A stretch of DNA of 64,000 nt from Lotus japonicus. Taxonomy: Eukaryota; Streptophyta; Magnoliopsida; Fabales; Fabaceae. The notes below the pieces were generated by a model. The model was not told the DNA's origin. It ran no database searches and worked only from the letters and a program-made list of their open reading frames with translations. Shown in pieces: positions 24,801-35,734 of the stretch (position 1 is the first letter of the stretch; every line of letters begins with the position of its first letter). The position numbers and the translations under genes were made by a program. The stretch covers positions 36,275,158 through 36,339,157 of the forward strand of contig NC_080042.1 of assembly GCF_012489685.1 (NCBI RefSeq). The letters run 5' to 3'.

Positions 24801-25579
24801 TTCTTGGCCGCGGGTTTAAGGAGAGAAAATGGAGGAAAATTTGAGTTTTTCTTCCTTTCTTTGCTATATATAAAGGTTGGAAATTCGCGGGAAAATGAAA
24901 GTTTCGCGAATCTGATTTTTCCGGCGTCATTCTCCGTGAATTAATAGATATGTTTTGGCGAAATAATTCCAAAACTAAAATGAGGTCTCTTTGTATTTTT
25001 GGCAACTAAAGCATAGTCGGTATAAAACTATTTTACCCGATAAGTTGCTTTTTGCATGGGATGTCGGAATGGAAAACTTCCTTCTGAAGAAAGATTGAAA
25101 TCATCAAGAGAAATGGGTGTACGCGTGTAGAATATTCATGTGAAGCTCTGAATAGAAAAAGTCTTCATCGTCGAGAAATTCTAGGGTTTTGAAATACCAG
25201 GGATTCGGTTTCGGCAAACTTCCGATGATTGGAATCGGACGTTCGTAGATCCTAGAGTTTCGCCTCGAAACGATTGTGATATATGGAAAAAAGAGAAGTT
25301 CTAACATTTCTCTGAAGATTTTTGGAATTAACTTCCGTCGTGCCTAAAAGTGAAAATTAGCTATATACTAGGGTTTCTGACCTAGGTTTAAGCGTAAAAC
25401 GATCGTGCTATAACTTTTATCGACTTCAATACGAACCTCAGACTTTTCCTGAACTTTCTCCTTCATACATTTATTTCATTTACTAAACTCTTGTTCAGGT
25501 TTCCCTTCGCCATGCATCAAACCTACTGGTGAATAAGAATTTATTCACTTGGTATAAACTGAAAAACTTGGGCCTAACA
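21868..25579 (-). repeat. 5' LTR of element D (3712 bp)
   Basis: Nearly identical to the 3' LTR. The 53-bp length difference equals two minisatellite units (6 here, 8 there). Its outer end reads TGTTAGGCCC where other copies have TGTAAGGCCC. Confidence 0.93.
23187..23346 (-). repeat. Minisatellite in D's 5' LTR, 6 units
   Basis: Same 26-27 bp unit as in B and D's 3' LTR. One unit carries caacaac in place of caacagc. Confidence 0.92.
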
Positions 25580-26189
25580 CTAGGGTTGTGCGGAGGACAG
25601 TTAGGAGGGAGGTCGTGGACTTGGACACTGAGATGATCACGGTGGATTCCGACTCTGACTCCGACACCGACGTGGACAGCTACTCGCCGAGCGACGAGGA
25701 AGGGGAGGAGGAGCTTTGAGCGGTACTGGGAGGGTAGGTTAGGCAGGCGCTATATTTTGTGTAGAGCTCTGATTCGTCTTACTTTTGGGACAGGGTAGGT
25801 TCCCGATGCATGACTTTTTGTGTGGTTCTCTTGCTGAGGAATCACAGAGAGTCTGTCGGACTATAGGGGTCTTTTGTTTAGGCCATTTTGGAGCCGACTT
25901 TCTCTTGGATGACTATACGTAAAACTTTTACTTACACTACTGGTTCTGTACATATTTGCCTACGGGCACACTACTTTGGGGTCACTGCGAGTGCGCGTGA
26001 CGTTGATGTGCAGCCGAGGCTGTACCTGTATATATGTTTGTACATCGGTTAGTTTAGTTGCTGGGTTATGTCTTTACTTTCTATTGCTTTATTTAAAAGG
26101 AATCGAACGAAAAAATATATATATACCTGTTTTCCGCGTAAATTTTATTTTGAGTTACTTAAGTGACACCTGGAAATCGGGGTGTTATA

Positions 26190-26696
26190 GTGACCTTTTG
26201 TCTTGTACAGTTGACTTCTGAACTTCAAAGGCGCGCTTCAAATAAGCTTGTGAAGCTTCTAGTCAGAGTCACAAGGATGCTTGGATCTTCAGAGCTTCAA
26301 GTCTTTAGCTTCTGGACCGTTCCCTTCAGAACATCTGGTCTTCAGAATAGAAGCACTTGGTCTTCAAAATCTTCAACTCTTCAGAGTCTTTCACGGTTCA
26401 CTTAGAACTTCTGGTCTTCAACACTTGATTCTTCAGAGCCCACATCAGAGCTTAATCTTCAAACATCTGAAGCATTAACTACCGTTCAATAGAACGTAGT
26501 GAGTGCATAAGCAGTTTGGTGGTCAACACTTTGGTCTTTGACTTCTGATGAAAAACCCTATTCAATCAGAATCAGAACCTGTTTGTCAAATACACAAAAG
26601 ACAAACGTTAGAGTACCAAAGTTGATAATACTCAAAATATATACATGTTATTATCAAAACCTAGAGATGTACACAAAACCAAATCTTGGTCTTACA
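26190..26696 (-). repeat. Part of a Sirevirus-type LTR at the right edge of element A
   Basis: Ordered similarity to the Sirevirus LTR at 53312-54534: gttgacttctga, the cttcagagcttc repeats, gaaacgtagtgagtgc-like text, caacgttagagtacca, and the end cttggtcttaca. No polypurine tract follows, so this is the outer end of a 5' or solo LTR. It begins exactly where A ends, which suggests that A inserted into it and the rest lies left of the window. Confidence 0.7.
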
Positions 26697-26761
26697 GACC
26701 CCACACCGATCAACAGAGTACTTAGGATCCCTTAACCTCGAATGTCTTTGCTTGAATCCTA

Positions 26762-27270
26762 CTCCCTCCGTTCCTTTTTAAGTGTCATTCTAGCAACAAA
26801 ATTTTGTTCATATTTAACTGTCGTTTTGATATTTTAAGTCTCATTTTGTCAATTATACCCTTATTAGTAAGTGAAAATTAAATTCTCACTACATAAATTC
26901 CCATTACATAAATTCCAATGAGAGTACCTAAAAAAGCTTTCAAAGTTTACATAGGAAAAGATGCTAACATTAAATTCTGTCAAAGTAGATGAGTTAAAAT
27001 TCTATAAAAAGGAGTAACAAACATTAGAATTACCACTAGAATTGGGGGGAGGTCTTAAGTTTTGATTAAAAGAATGGGAGGGAGTTCATGTTTTAATGAT
27101 ATGAGAGAGAGTGGAACAAAAAATTAATTATCCACTACTTTAGTTGGAAAACTTTATAACTTCATGATTAGGATATGAGAGGGTAGAATGGGAAAAAAAA
27201 CCTCAAATAACCCACTATCTTGGTTGGAGAGCTTTTTGCTAGAATGACACTTAAAAAGGAACGGAGGGAG
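26762..27270. mobile_element. Stowaway-like MITE (509 bp)
   Basis: Terminal inverted repeats start CTCCCTCCGTTCC and match perfectly for over 30 bp; TA flanks both ends (26760-26761, 27271-27272). The interior is AT-rich and non-coding. TA duplication with this terminus is typical of Tc1/mariner-derived MITEs. Confidence 0.92.
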
Positions 27271-27272
27271 TA

Positions 27273-28958
27273 TCTTCTGGGATGGTCAAACAAATTAACC
27301 AGACTTAGAACCTCTTAACTATAGGTGCTAATCCATAAACATCACTCTCCATAAATTAAGGTATCAGTATCGGGGACGATCAAAGACAACACTTGCAACC
27401 ATGATCAATAATTCCGAGACTTTTCTCATGTAGTACCACCAGACTCAACACATTTTCAAATCCCTAAGTTTCGTCATAAAGGTTCTCTTGACATTTTTAA
27501 ATGGGTTATGACCGACATCAGTGCATTATGAGAATTAATTCATCAAAACTTTAGTTCTTATTTCCTCCTCCATTTCCAAAGCTACTTAGTTCAAAAGATC
27601 CTCTTCCTCAACCCTATAGCAGATAACTCTAGGAAAAACCCGATACAACAACACTAGTAGTGTCTAACTCTCGTCGAACTCTACCTTTCAACTCTCCACA
27701 AGAACCACCCATCTGAAGCAAACGATCATAATCGATAAGCTATGAGTCTGCATCATCCAAGTATACCATATGCACAACATTATCATATTTACATAAATAA
27801 TATCATACAATGCGGTACGACAGAAACCACAGTAAACAGCCGAAGCCTCAGCAATTAACAATGACAAAAGTCCCATAAAACAATGACATAAGCCTCAGAA
27901 TTTAACAATGGCATAAGCCTCAGAAAATCACAATAATCCAATCAAATGACATAAGCCTCAACATATCAATGATTCAATGAATCAACCTGTCTTATGAGAG
28001 GGTAATATATTAATCTGCAATTGATTAACTAAGGAAAGAGGGAGATAAAGAGACAAAAGTGAGAAAGGAAACGTGTGAGAGGTTGAGAGTGAGAGAAAAA
28101 TAATTCTGGTTGGTAGGAGTGGGGCCCATGGAGAGACTAATTGGGGAAAGGAGAAAACTTTGAATAATTAAAGTGGGAGAGAAAGGCCGACATGGGTTGA
28201 CACAACTGGCTTCAGGTTCCGGGTTTAGCTCTCACCTCCCAAAGGTCGAGGGTTCGAATCCCCCTAGGGTCAGTAAAATCTCAGTTGGTGGGGCAACCTT
28301 CCTCGGAGAGATCCCCCGACGTTCCTTCTAGGAGTGAGCCTCTGCTGGCATCCCCAGCATGTCACTGGCGCCCTGCCCGGTAGTCCAGAGGTGCTTTCTC
28401 TCCGTTCTACCATTTTTGTTACCAAAAAAAAAAGTGAGAGAGAGATAAATAGTTAATGGAAATTTGAATTTTGAATGAGTGGTTGTGAAGAGAGTAGATG
28501 ATGTGGGAAGATGTGAATGAATTAGTTGAGTGGTTGAGGTAAGAGGATATTCTTTTATGATAGACTATCACAAGTAATGCAGGTCATCTCTTCATAAAAG
28601 AAAGAGATAATTAAAGAATAGAAATTCCAAAAAATAAAAATAAAATAGTAAACACAAAATAATTATAATTTTATTCTCGTATTTAAATAAAAATCTATAA
28701 AATCAAACTATTGAAATTAATTATTACTTGATTAATTTCTATGAATCGCGATTAGATTCGAGTAAGGAAAATAATAATACTATGAAAATATTAAAATATA
28801 AACACGCAGTTAATAAATATAAGGAAAATATTCCTTAAGGTATTTTCCGCCATCGTGGCGCGAGTAATATTCAACAAAAATAATTAATAAATAAAACGCG
28901 TTGTCGTAAAATAAGGAAATTAAATAAATAAACGTTCTATTTAATTTCGGGTCTTATA
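27273..28958 (-). repeat. Old, decayed gypsy-type LTR, minus strand
   Basis: The right end, read on the minus strand, is TATAAGACCCG, close to A's LTR start TGTAAGACCCGG. Further in, short units with ctgaggcttatgtcattg (27855-27965) and ctgaggcttcggctg recall the ctgaggcttcggctg of LTRs B-E. The left boundary is uncertain. A SINE sits inside. Too decayed to place in a family. Confidence 0.45.
28185..28433 (+). mobile_element. tRNA-derived SINE
   Basis: A box A-like tggcttcaggtt (28207-28218) and a perfect box B GGTTCGAATCC (28251-28261) are spaced as in a pol III promoter. An unrelated body of about 150 bp and a poly-A run (28424-28433) follow. Imperfect flanking repeats (aagtgggagagaaa and aagtgagagagaga) fit a target duplication. 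The exact 5' end is uncertain. Confidence 0.7.
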
Positions 28959-29758
28959 TCAAACATAATGAAGAGAATGATAACCTTAGCTGCAGAATTA
29001 TGATAATTTAAGGATATAACAAGTGGGAAGAAGACATGAATAAAAAGAGAAAACTCATTCAGTAATTTTGTCGAAAAGTTTATATACAACAAAATTTCAA
29101 TGATGACATGAAGAAAATTTCGTCGTCGATCAGGTTAGGTAATAATTAGTCAGCATAAGATTTTCAATAATAGAAACATTGAAAGGGACTAAAAACAAGA
29201 AAGAGTTAGAGATGGTGTGAACAGAGGAATGGAATGTATGAAACACCAGCATCGCCGAAGATACAAGCAAGAGCTTTTAGGTGCTTTGTTCCTATTGAGC
29301 TCAATATCAGGTAACGTGGATGTTTGGCTCATCGCTCTTCCATTATGGTACATCGATTTGTGGAATGCTTCATCCACCTTCACAAGGAAACCCAGAGAGG
29401 ATGTGTCTGACTTAAACAGTGTCAGCCGCAAGGCTTAACAAAGGACGACGAGCCTTGATGAACGTCGTGAAAAGAATAAGCGACGGAGTCGAGTCATGCT
29501 CTCTGGTTCCAAATCCTGTATGTTGTGCATCGTTAGAGCAGCTGCTGCTCCTATTGGCGAACCTATGCTGATGTAGATGATGCTGATTGAAGGTGCCTCC
29601 AACTTCATCGAATGCCCTCTTGATTTTGATTTTTTCCACACAAATTCACATCCCTTTTCCACCACGAGATTCTTTCTTTCACATTCTCCTCGATGTGCTT
29701 TCGAAACACAACATGAACATAATGATTTTCCATGGTCATGAGCCAGAGACGGCGCCAA
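28959..29758 (-). other. Unassigned sequence, partly the internal region of the LTR element at 29759-30156
   Basis: A minus-strand Met (MENHYVHVVF...) lies about 13 bp past the primer site at the right end. The frame decays quickly and I recognise no domain. Left of about 29170 the sequence is AT-rich and unassigned. Confidence 0.4.
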
Positions 29759-30156
29759 TGTTCTAGATCTAGGCAAGACATTTAATAGAAACCTTTATAC
29801 CAAACCCTAGCAAACATAAAAAAGGAGAAATAATATCATGTAATAATGAAAGATTTCATTTACAATGAGTGACCTCCCCTTTTATAGTGGAGTGATCCAT
29901 AACCTTAATGCTAGCCGAATTGGGCTCATAGAACTCATAAATCCTCGCCCCGAAGAGTTGGTCGCCCTAAGGAGGCCCCACCTAGACGTCCTATAGTCAC
30001 ACCAAACTCTAACTCTGTAGTCTATACGAGTCCTATAAAGGGCAGGTCCCGTCCAATCCAATCATTAATACTAGAATGCGCACCATGCTATTTATGGTAC
30101 TTAGTATACTGACTACTGAGTATAGATAATCGATCAAAATGTAATTAAGCATAACA
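29759..30156 (-). repeat. Short LTR (398 bp) with tRNA-Asp-type primer site
   Basis: On the minus strand it runs TGTTATGC to CTAGAACA, followed at once by TTGGCGCCGTC (29748-29759), resembling the tRNA-Asp primer site of some plant gypsy elements. A promoter-like ctataaaagggg is near 29876-29888. A related LTR lies on the plus strand at 41803-42375. The partner LTR is not seen, so the element is truncated. Confidence 0.7.
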
Positions 30157-30213
30157 CCTCGCAATCATCTTGTTTGCGTAAAGTTATCAAGAAAGATAGT
30201 TCAAAAAATGTTA

Positions 30214-30512
30214 CTCCCTCTGTTCTTTATTATAAGGCAAATTTTGGTGTTTTTCTTGTTCCTAAATATAAGTCCATTTACAATATCAATGAAGCATTAA
30301 TTATTTTTTCCCAAAACTATCCTCATATTTAATATGAAAGAGACAATGAGATTTTGAAATAATAACTTGGAGAGATAAATTTATAAGAAATTAAATAAGG
30401 GTAATCTAGGAAAGTGAATAAATTCTTTTACAAATTTATTGCTTGTAACTACTTTTCTTAATTTAAGAAAATTGGGTAAAATGAACTTATAAATAGGAAC
30501 AGAGTGAGGGAG
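30214..30512. mobile_element. Stowaway-like MITE just upstream of the PPR gene (299 bp)
   Basis: Ends CTCCCTCTGTTCTTTATTATAAG and, inverted, CTCCCTCACTCTGTTCC, with TA at 30212-30213 and 30513-30514. The inverted repeats are imperfect (a 4-bp indel). It ends 50 bp before the proposed start codon, so it must overlap the promoter or 5' leader. Confidence 0.85.
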
Positions 30513-30561
30513 TATGAAGAAAGAAAAAAACAGTTGTACGGTCCGCTGTTGCTCATTTTAG

Positions 30562-33500
30562 ATGCTAACTCAGGCACCCATGCCGCCATCGGCTTCGCCC
30601 CTCTCTCTTCGTGGCTTCTTCTTCCTATGTCCCAGGTTCAACTCTTTCCCACGAAATTGCAAATTCAAACACCAAAAATTCCTGAAACCTATTTCTAAAA
30701 GTCACAAGGTAATGCTAAATCACAAGTTACTCGTTCCATCTTCATGGTTCTCGTGCTGAAAGTTTTGTTTTTCTCTATGCAGTTACTCAGTGGAAACTTG
30801 ATATTTGCTGCTTTCAGCAACGCTGCTTTAAACTATGCTCACGGCTACGATGAAGTTCCGGAGAGGGAGAGCGGAGGGGATGGAAGTGAAATTGCTTTCT
30901 TGCATCTCATGGAAGAACGTGGGGTTCGTGCCAATTCCCAGACCTATTTGTGGTTGTTAGAGGGGTGTCTGAAATCTGGATCGTTTTCTGATGGTTCGAA
31001 GCTTCATGGGAAGATTCTGAAGATGGGTTTTTGTACAGAAGTGGATTTGTGTGATCGTCTTATGGATTTGTACATTTCATTTGGTGATTTGGATGGTGCA
31101 GTCAAGGTTTTCGATGATATGGCTGTTAGACCTTTGTCTTGTTGGAATAAGATTCTGCTTAGGTTTGTTGCAGAGAAATTGACTGGTCACGTTGTGGGTT
31201 TGTTTTGGCGAATGATGAAAGAGAATGTGAAACCTGATGAGAAAACTTTTGCAGGGGTTTTGAGGGGTTGTAGTGGTAATGCTATTCCTTTCCACTATGT
31301 GGAGCAAATCCATGCCAGGACTATAACTCATGGTTTTGAAAGTAGTCCGTGGATATGTAATCCTCTGATTGATCTCTATTTTAAAAATGGCTTTTCCAAC
31401 TCTTCTAAGAAGGTATTTGACTATTTACAGGAGAGGGATAGTGTTTCTTGGGTAGCTATGATATCTGGTTTAGGGCAAAGTGGGTGTGAAGAAGAAGCAG
31501 TTCTTCTGTTTTGCCAGATGCACGCATCTGGAGTCTGTCCAACCCCTTATATTTTTTCAAGTGTTCTGAGTGCCTGTAAAAATGTAGAATTTTTTGAGCT
31601 TGGAGAGCAGCTCCATGGCCTTGTTCAGAAGCAGGGATTCTCATCCGAAACATATGTTTGCAATGCCCTAGTGACATTTTATTGCCGTTCTGGGAACTTT
31701 ATAGCTGCAGAGCAAGTTTTTAATGCAATGTCACAGAGGGATAGAGTTTCATATAACTCACTTATTTCTGGTCTCGCTCAACAAGGATACAGCGACAGAG
31801 CTTTCGAGCTGTATAAGAAAATGCATCTTGATTGCTTGAAGCCTGACTGTGTAACAGTTGCATGTCTTTTGAGCGGATGTGCATCCGCTGGGGTTCCTCT
31901 AATAGGAAAACAATTACACTCATATGCATTAAAGGCAGGAATGTCATCAGACAAAATCCTGGAAGGTTCACTGCTTGATCTCTATGTGAAATGCTCAGAT
32001 ATAAAAACTGCCCGTGATTTTTTCCTTGAATCAGAAACTGAAAATGTGGTCCTCTGGAATATGATGCTCGTGGCTTATGGCCAGTTGGACAATCTTAATG
32101 AATCATTTAAAATATTTGCTCAGATGCAGATAGATGGAATTTTACCTAATCAATTTACCTATCCTAGTATTTTGAGAACTTGCACTTCTTTCGGAGCTCT
32201 TGATCTAGGAGAACAGATTCATACTCAAGTTGTTAAAACTGGCTTTCAGTTCAATATGTATGTCTCTAGTGTGCTGATTGACATGTATGCAAAACATGGA
32301 AAGCTAGATACTGCACTAGAAATCCTTAGAAGACATAAAGAGAATGATGTTGTTTCGTGGACAGCCATGATTGCTGGGTATGCAAAACAGGATAAGTTCC
32401 TTGAAGCTCTTAAACTCTTTAAAGAAATGCAAGATCAAGGGATACAATCTGATAATATAGGATTTGCAAGTGCTATAAGTGCATGTGCAGGTATCCAAGC
32501 ACTTGATCAAGGACGGCAGATTCACGCTCAGTCATGTGTCGGTGGTTATTCAGATGATCTTTCAATTGGTAATGCACTTGTTAGTCTTTATGCTAGGTGT
32601 GGAAAACTACGAGAAGCATACTTTTCTTTTGATAAAATATTTGCTAAAGATAATGTATCATGGAACTCATTGATATCTGGTTTTGCACAAAGTGGACATT
32701 GTGAGGAAGCACTGAATCTATTTGCTCAAATGTGTAGAGCTGGACTGGTAATCAATTCATTCACATTTGGTTCCGCAGTTAGTGCTGCTGCTAATGTTAC
32801 TAATGTTAAACTAGGCAAGCAAATTCATGCCATGATTAAAAAAACTGGTTATGATTTAGAAACTGAGGTTTCTAATGCTTTGATAACGCTATATGCTAAA
32901 TGTGGTTTAATTGATGATGCCGAGCGACACTTCTTTGAAATGCCAGATAAAAATGAGGTTTCGTGGAATGCCATGATTACTGGTTATTCCCAACATGGTT
33001 GTGGATTTGAAGCACTAAACCTTTTTGAAGATATGAAACGTCTTGGTGTATTGTCAAACCATGTTACCTTTGTGGGAGTTTTATCAGCATGTAGCCATGT
33101 GGGTTTGGTGGATGAGGGAATTAGCTACTTTCAATCAATGAGTGAAGTTCACTGTTTGGTACCGAAACCTGAACATTATGCATGTGTTGTGGATCTTCTA
33201 GGACGGTCTGGTCTTTTAAGCCGTGCAAGGAAATTCGTTAAGGAGATGCCAATTCAACCAGATGCAATGGTATGGAGGACCCTTTTAAGTGCTTGTACTG
33301 TTCATAAGAATATGGACATTGGAGAGTTTGCTGCTAGTCATCTTTTGGAACTGGAACCCAAAGATTCAGCAACCTATGTTCTGCTTTCAAATATGTATGC
33401 AGTTACTAGGAGATGGGGTTGTAGGGATCGGACAAGGAAAATTATGAAAGATAGAGGTGTTAAGAAAGAGCCTGGTCGTAGCTGGATTGAGGTTGATAAT

Positions 33501-33878
33501 TCTGTTCATGCATTTTTCGCTGGTGATCAGAATCACCCCCATGCAGATATGATATATGACTATCTCGGAGAGCTGAATGTTCGGGCAGCTGAAAATGGTT
33601 ATGTTCCCCAGTGCAATAGCCTTTGGAATGATGTAGAGCGGCGTAAAAAGGATCCAAAAGAAATTATTCACAGTGAGAAACTTGCAATTGCTTTTGGTTT
33701 GCTTAGTTTGCCTAGCTCCACTCCTGTCCATGTTTTTAAAAATCTTCGTGTTTGTGGGGATTGCCACAACTGGATTAAGCATGTCTCTAAGATATCAGAT
33801 CGAGTGATCATAGTGAGAGATTCATACCGCTTTCATCATTTCACAGTTGGTGGTTGTTCTTGTAAAGATTATTGGTAA
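30562..33878 (+). CDS. DYW-type pentatricopeptide repeat protein, At4g13650-like, about 1080 aa in two exons
   Basis: PPR proteins bind organelle RNA, and DYW members act in C-to-U editing. Proposed exons are 30562-30708 (49 codons) and 30783-33878; the intron 30709-30782 has AAG|GTAATG and TTTCTCTATGCAG, phase 0. Exon 1 is rich in Ser, Pro, Phe, Arg and Lys with little acidic content, as in a plastid or mitochondrial transit peptide. The alternative, an unspliced start at 30744 (1044 aa), begins inside the intron. Roughly twenty PPR motifs precede E/E+ regions with EPGRSWIEV (about 33468), then the DYW domain: HSE at 33669-33677, CGDC from 33753, end CSCKDYW. It resembles Arabidopsis At4g13650 along its whole length. 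No stop or frameshift: an intact single-copy-type gene. Confidence 0.93.
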
Positions 33879-34639
33879 GATGGTGAAGGAATGAATCCCT
33901 CTAGGCTTGTGTGGGGTGTGGATGGCGAGCGAGCATTGCAGCTTGCAGATTGGGTTTTATTGGTCACCCATGTCTGTGGTAAGAACTCTAACCTGAAGTA
34001 ATTGGATAGATTTTTCGCTAGGGTTCACTTGATGTTGCTTATGCAATACTGGTTTTGTAGGTGGTTAGTATGGTCTACCTTTTCTTCTTCTGAATCAGGT
34101 TCTTGAGTGATTTAGTAGGTTCTCTAATATTGAAAATTTAACATTGTGCAGAAAGTATCATGAGTCCATGTTTCTGTATTATCCTTTTCAGGTGAACAAT
34201 AATAGCTGAAGAATTTCATGGATTCCTCTGCATGCATTATTTTTGACACATACATCATGCTCAAGTTATTGGCGATGTTTGGTTTTCCCCAGAATACTGA
34301 TTTTCTGTCTCTTTCATGGATCATTATCTATACTCAAAATGGAGGACTTTGCTGGTTTGGAGGTATAGCTGTCCATTATTGTAGTAGTAGATTCTGCTTA
34401 AATCGTCTGCTTTTAAATTCCCTGGTCTGAAACTGTAAGACTTCCATATACTTCTCCTTTGATACTTCCAAGTCAAATCGGTGCTAATGGTAGACCAGGA
34501 AAAGTTGATTTCATGTGAATTGTTTTATGACAACAAATAAATTAATTAACTTCTTTCACTGCACAGCACTGCCCTGGCATATTCTGCATTATTGTCATTT
34601 CCTGTTTTGACTGCAGGTTATTTTAATTTAAGCACAAAA
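33879..34639 (+). other. Probable 3' untranslated region and flank of the PPR gene
   Basis: No coding sequence. Splice-like pairs occur (for example GTAAGAAC at 33979 and tttgtag near 34061; ttttcag near 34190; ctgcag near 34617), so a spliced 3' UTR is possible but unproven. It is bounded on the right by the copia LTR. Confidence 0.35.
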
Positions 34640-35452
34640 TGAGCTAATATATACACTGAGAAGTAGAGAGAGTGAGGTAGTTGAGAGAATGAGAGAGAAT
34701 GTAACAAAATTCTGTTTCTGTTATTATGATTCAGTTACTGTGAATGATTACATTCATGAGAGTTATATAGACTAGCTAGTCTGGTAACTACCAGAACTAA
34801 CAACTTATCTAGCTGAATACAATATAGAGTTATACTCTATTATTCCCCCCTCAAGCTGAATTGTGTTTTGTTGTGGAAGCATCACCCACAGTTAGGTTGT
34901 TCCTTAATTCAGTGAACCGCGGCTTGATGAGAGCATCATCTATCTGAAGATCAGCTGGAAGATGGTTAACTTGCAATTGGTGGCTGAGAACCTTCTCCCT
35001 AATAAAGAAGACATTAAGCTCAACATGTTTGGTTCGTGCATGTAACACCGGATTGTGTGCTGGAGACACAGTAGATAAATTATCACAGGAGAGGACTAGA
35101 GGAGAAGTAGAAATATGAAGCTCCTTCAATACTTACTGAACCCACAGTATTTGATAGGAACAGAATTAATTATAGAATAATTATACAACACTGGTGTTCG
35201 AGAGCCAGCCCTCTCCTAGTAATTCTGGAATTCGAGAGTCCAGTCCTCTCCTAAAACACACAACTTCTGAATTTTTGAATGTCTAAACTAACAGCCACAA
35301 CTCCTATTTATAACCAGAAATTTAATAACCACCCCTAGGCAGTTTTGATAGAACATAGCTAACATAAACTGATGTAAATAACTAATAATAACTAACCCAA
35401 TAACTACCCCAACAAACAATTAAATAATAACTTTCTAACTGCAATCTAACTG

Positions 35453-35734
35453 CTACTGTTCACGAGCACTGTTCATCCTATCAATACCCCGCCCTAAAAG
35501 ATCCACCTTGTCCTCAAGGTGGGAAGTTGGCAATGCTCCTTTAATGTAGGTTGGCTGCTCCAAATGTTCTGCAGTTTTAATCAGCACTTCTGGAGTTTGA
35601 CTCTGAAAAGTACCTCCTCCTGGATCCCACTGTTTGAAGTTGGTCAAACCACTTAATGCAGCCCATTTTGTTCCTGGCTTTCCCTCTTTCAACAAGATCA
35701 TCCCTGTAGATGCAAAGTGTTGCAGTCTGTTCAA
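35453..35734 (-). pseudogene. Tail region of G with an integrase C-terminal remnant
   Basis: This minus-strand frame ends SHLEDKVDLLGRGIDR, matching the last residues of element F's integrase (PLEDKVKLLGGY) at the same place beside the LTR. The part before it is not recognisable. Confidence 0.6.

Larger units (their letters stand above)
15144..25579 (-). mobile_element. Element D: non-autonomous gypsy element with intact gag and no RT (TR-GAG type)
   Basis: D is bounded by ctagg at 15139-15143 and 25580-25584. It has two LTRs (15144-18908 and 21868-25579), a primer site, a polypurine tract and a 2.96-kb internal region. Coding content is gag plus the last ~80 residues of integrase. The LTRs are nearly identical apart from two minisatellite units and scattered substitutions, so insertion was fairly recent. 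Gag-only elements of this form (terminal repeats with GAG) are known in plants and are thought to rely on another element for pol. Confidence 0.93.
14577..25719 (+). pseudogene. ORF inside the LTR of element A, split by element D
   Basis: The parts are 14577-15143 (189 codons) and 25585-25719 (44 codons and stop). D's insertion falls between codons, so with D and one ctagg copy set aside the frame is continuous: 233 codons with no stop. The product would be proline-rich in the middle (PPAPPPTSSS) with a strongly acidic end (DSDSDSDTDVDS, then EEGEEEL). I recognise no domain. Remains occur in LTR B around 4945-5060, where CQMSLAG then a stop then FVMVHPSGGTR parallels CQMSMAEWFSMVSPSGGIR here. 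G+C is well above that of the surroundings. The start at 14577 is the first Met in this frame after a TAG at 14556. Confidence 0.55.
1..26189 (+). mobile_element. Element A: Ty3/gypsy chromovirus (Tekay/Del-like), internal region plus 3' LTR, split by three insertions
   Basis: The window opens inside gag; the 5' LTR and gag start lie to the left. Order seen: gag with two CCHC knuckles, protease, reverse transcriptase, RNase H, integrase with a C-terminal chromodomain-like tail, polypurine tract, 3' LTR. Protease-RT-RNase H-integrase is the gypsy order, and the long LTR plus chromodomain points to the Tekay/Del group (family knowledge). B, C and D interrupt it, each with a clean 5-bp target duplication, so A is older than all three. 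Coding parts carry two nonsense codons and one frameshift, so A is dead. The 3' LTR ends TGTTATA instead of TGTTACA. Confidence 0.93.
8023..26189 (+). repeat. 3' LTR of element A, in three pieces
   Basis: Pieces are 8023-10223, 14098-15143 and 25585-26189, about 3.85 kb once C and D are set aside. The start TGTAAGACCC follows the polypurine tract, and the end GGGGTGTTATA matches the ends of B-D with one change. Sequence is diverged from B-D, but the layout is the same: TATA box, 78-bp block, ORF region, and a shared tail around gggacagggtagg (about 25778-26189). Confidence 0.88.

Noticed and set aside
28200..28275. Possible tRNA gene because of a perfect box B
   Set aside because: No cloverleaf or acceptor stem closes around it; the boxes belong to a SINE.
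31077..33782. Several antisense ORFs across the PPR gene
   Set aside because: Shadows of the PPR coding frame.
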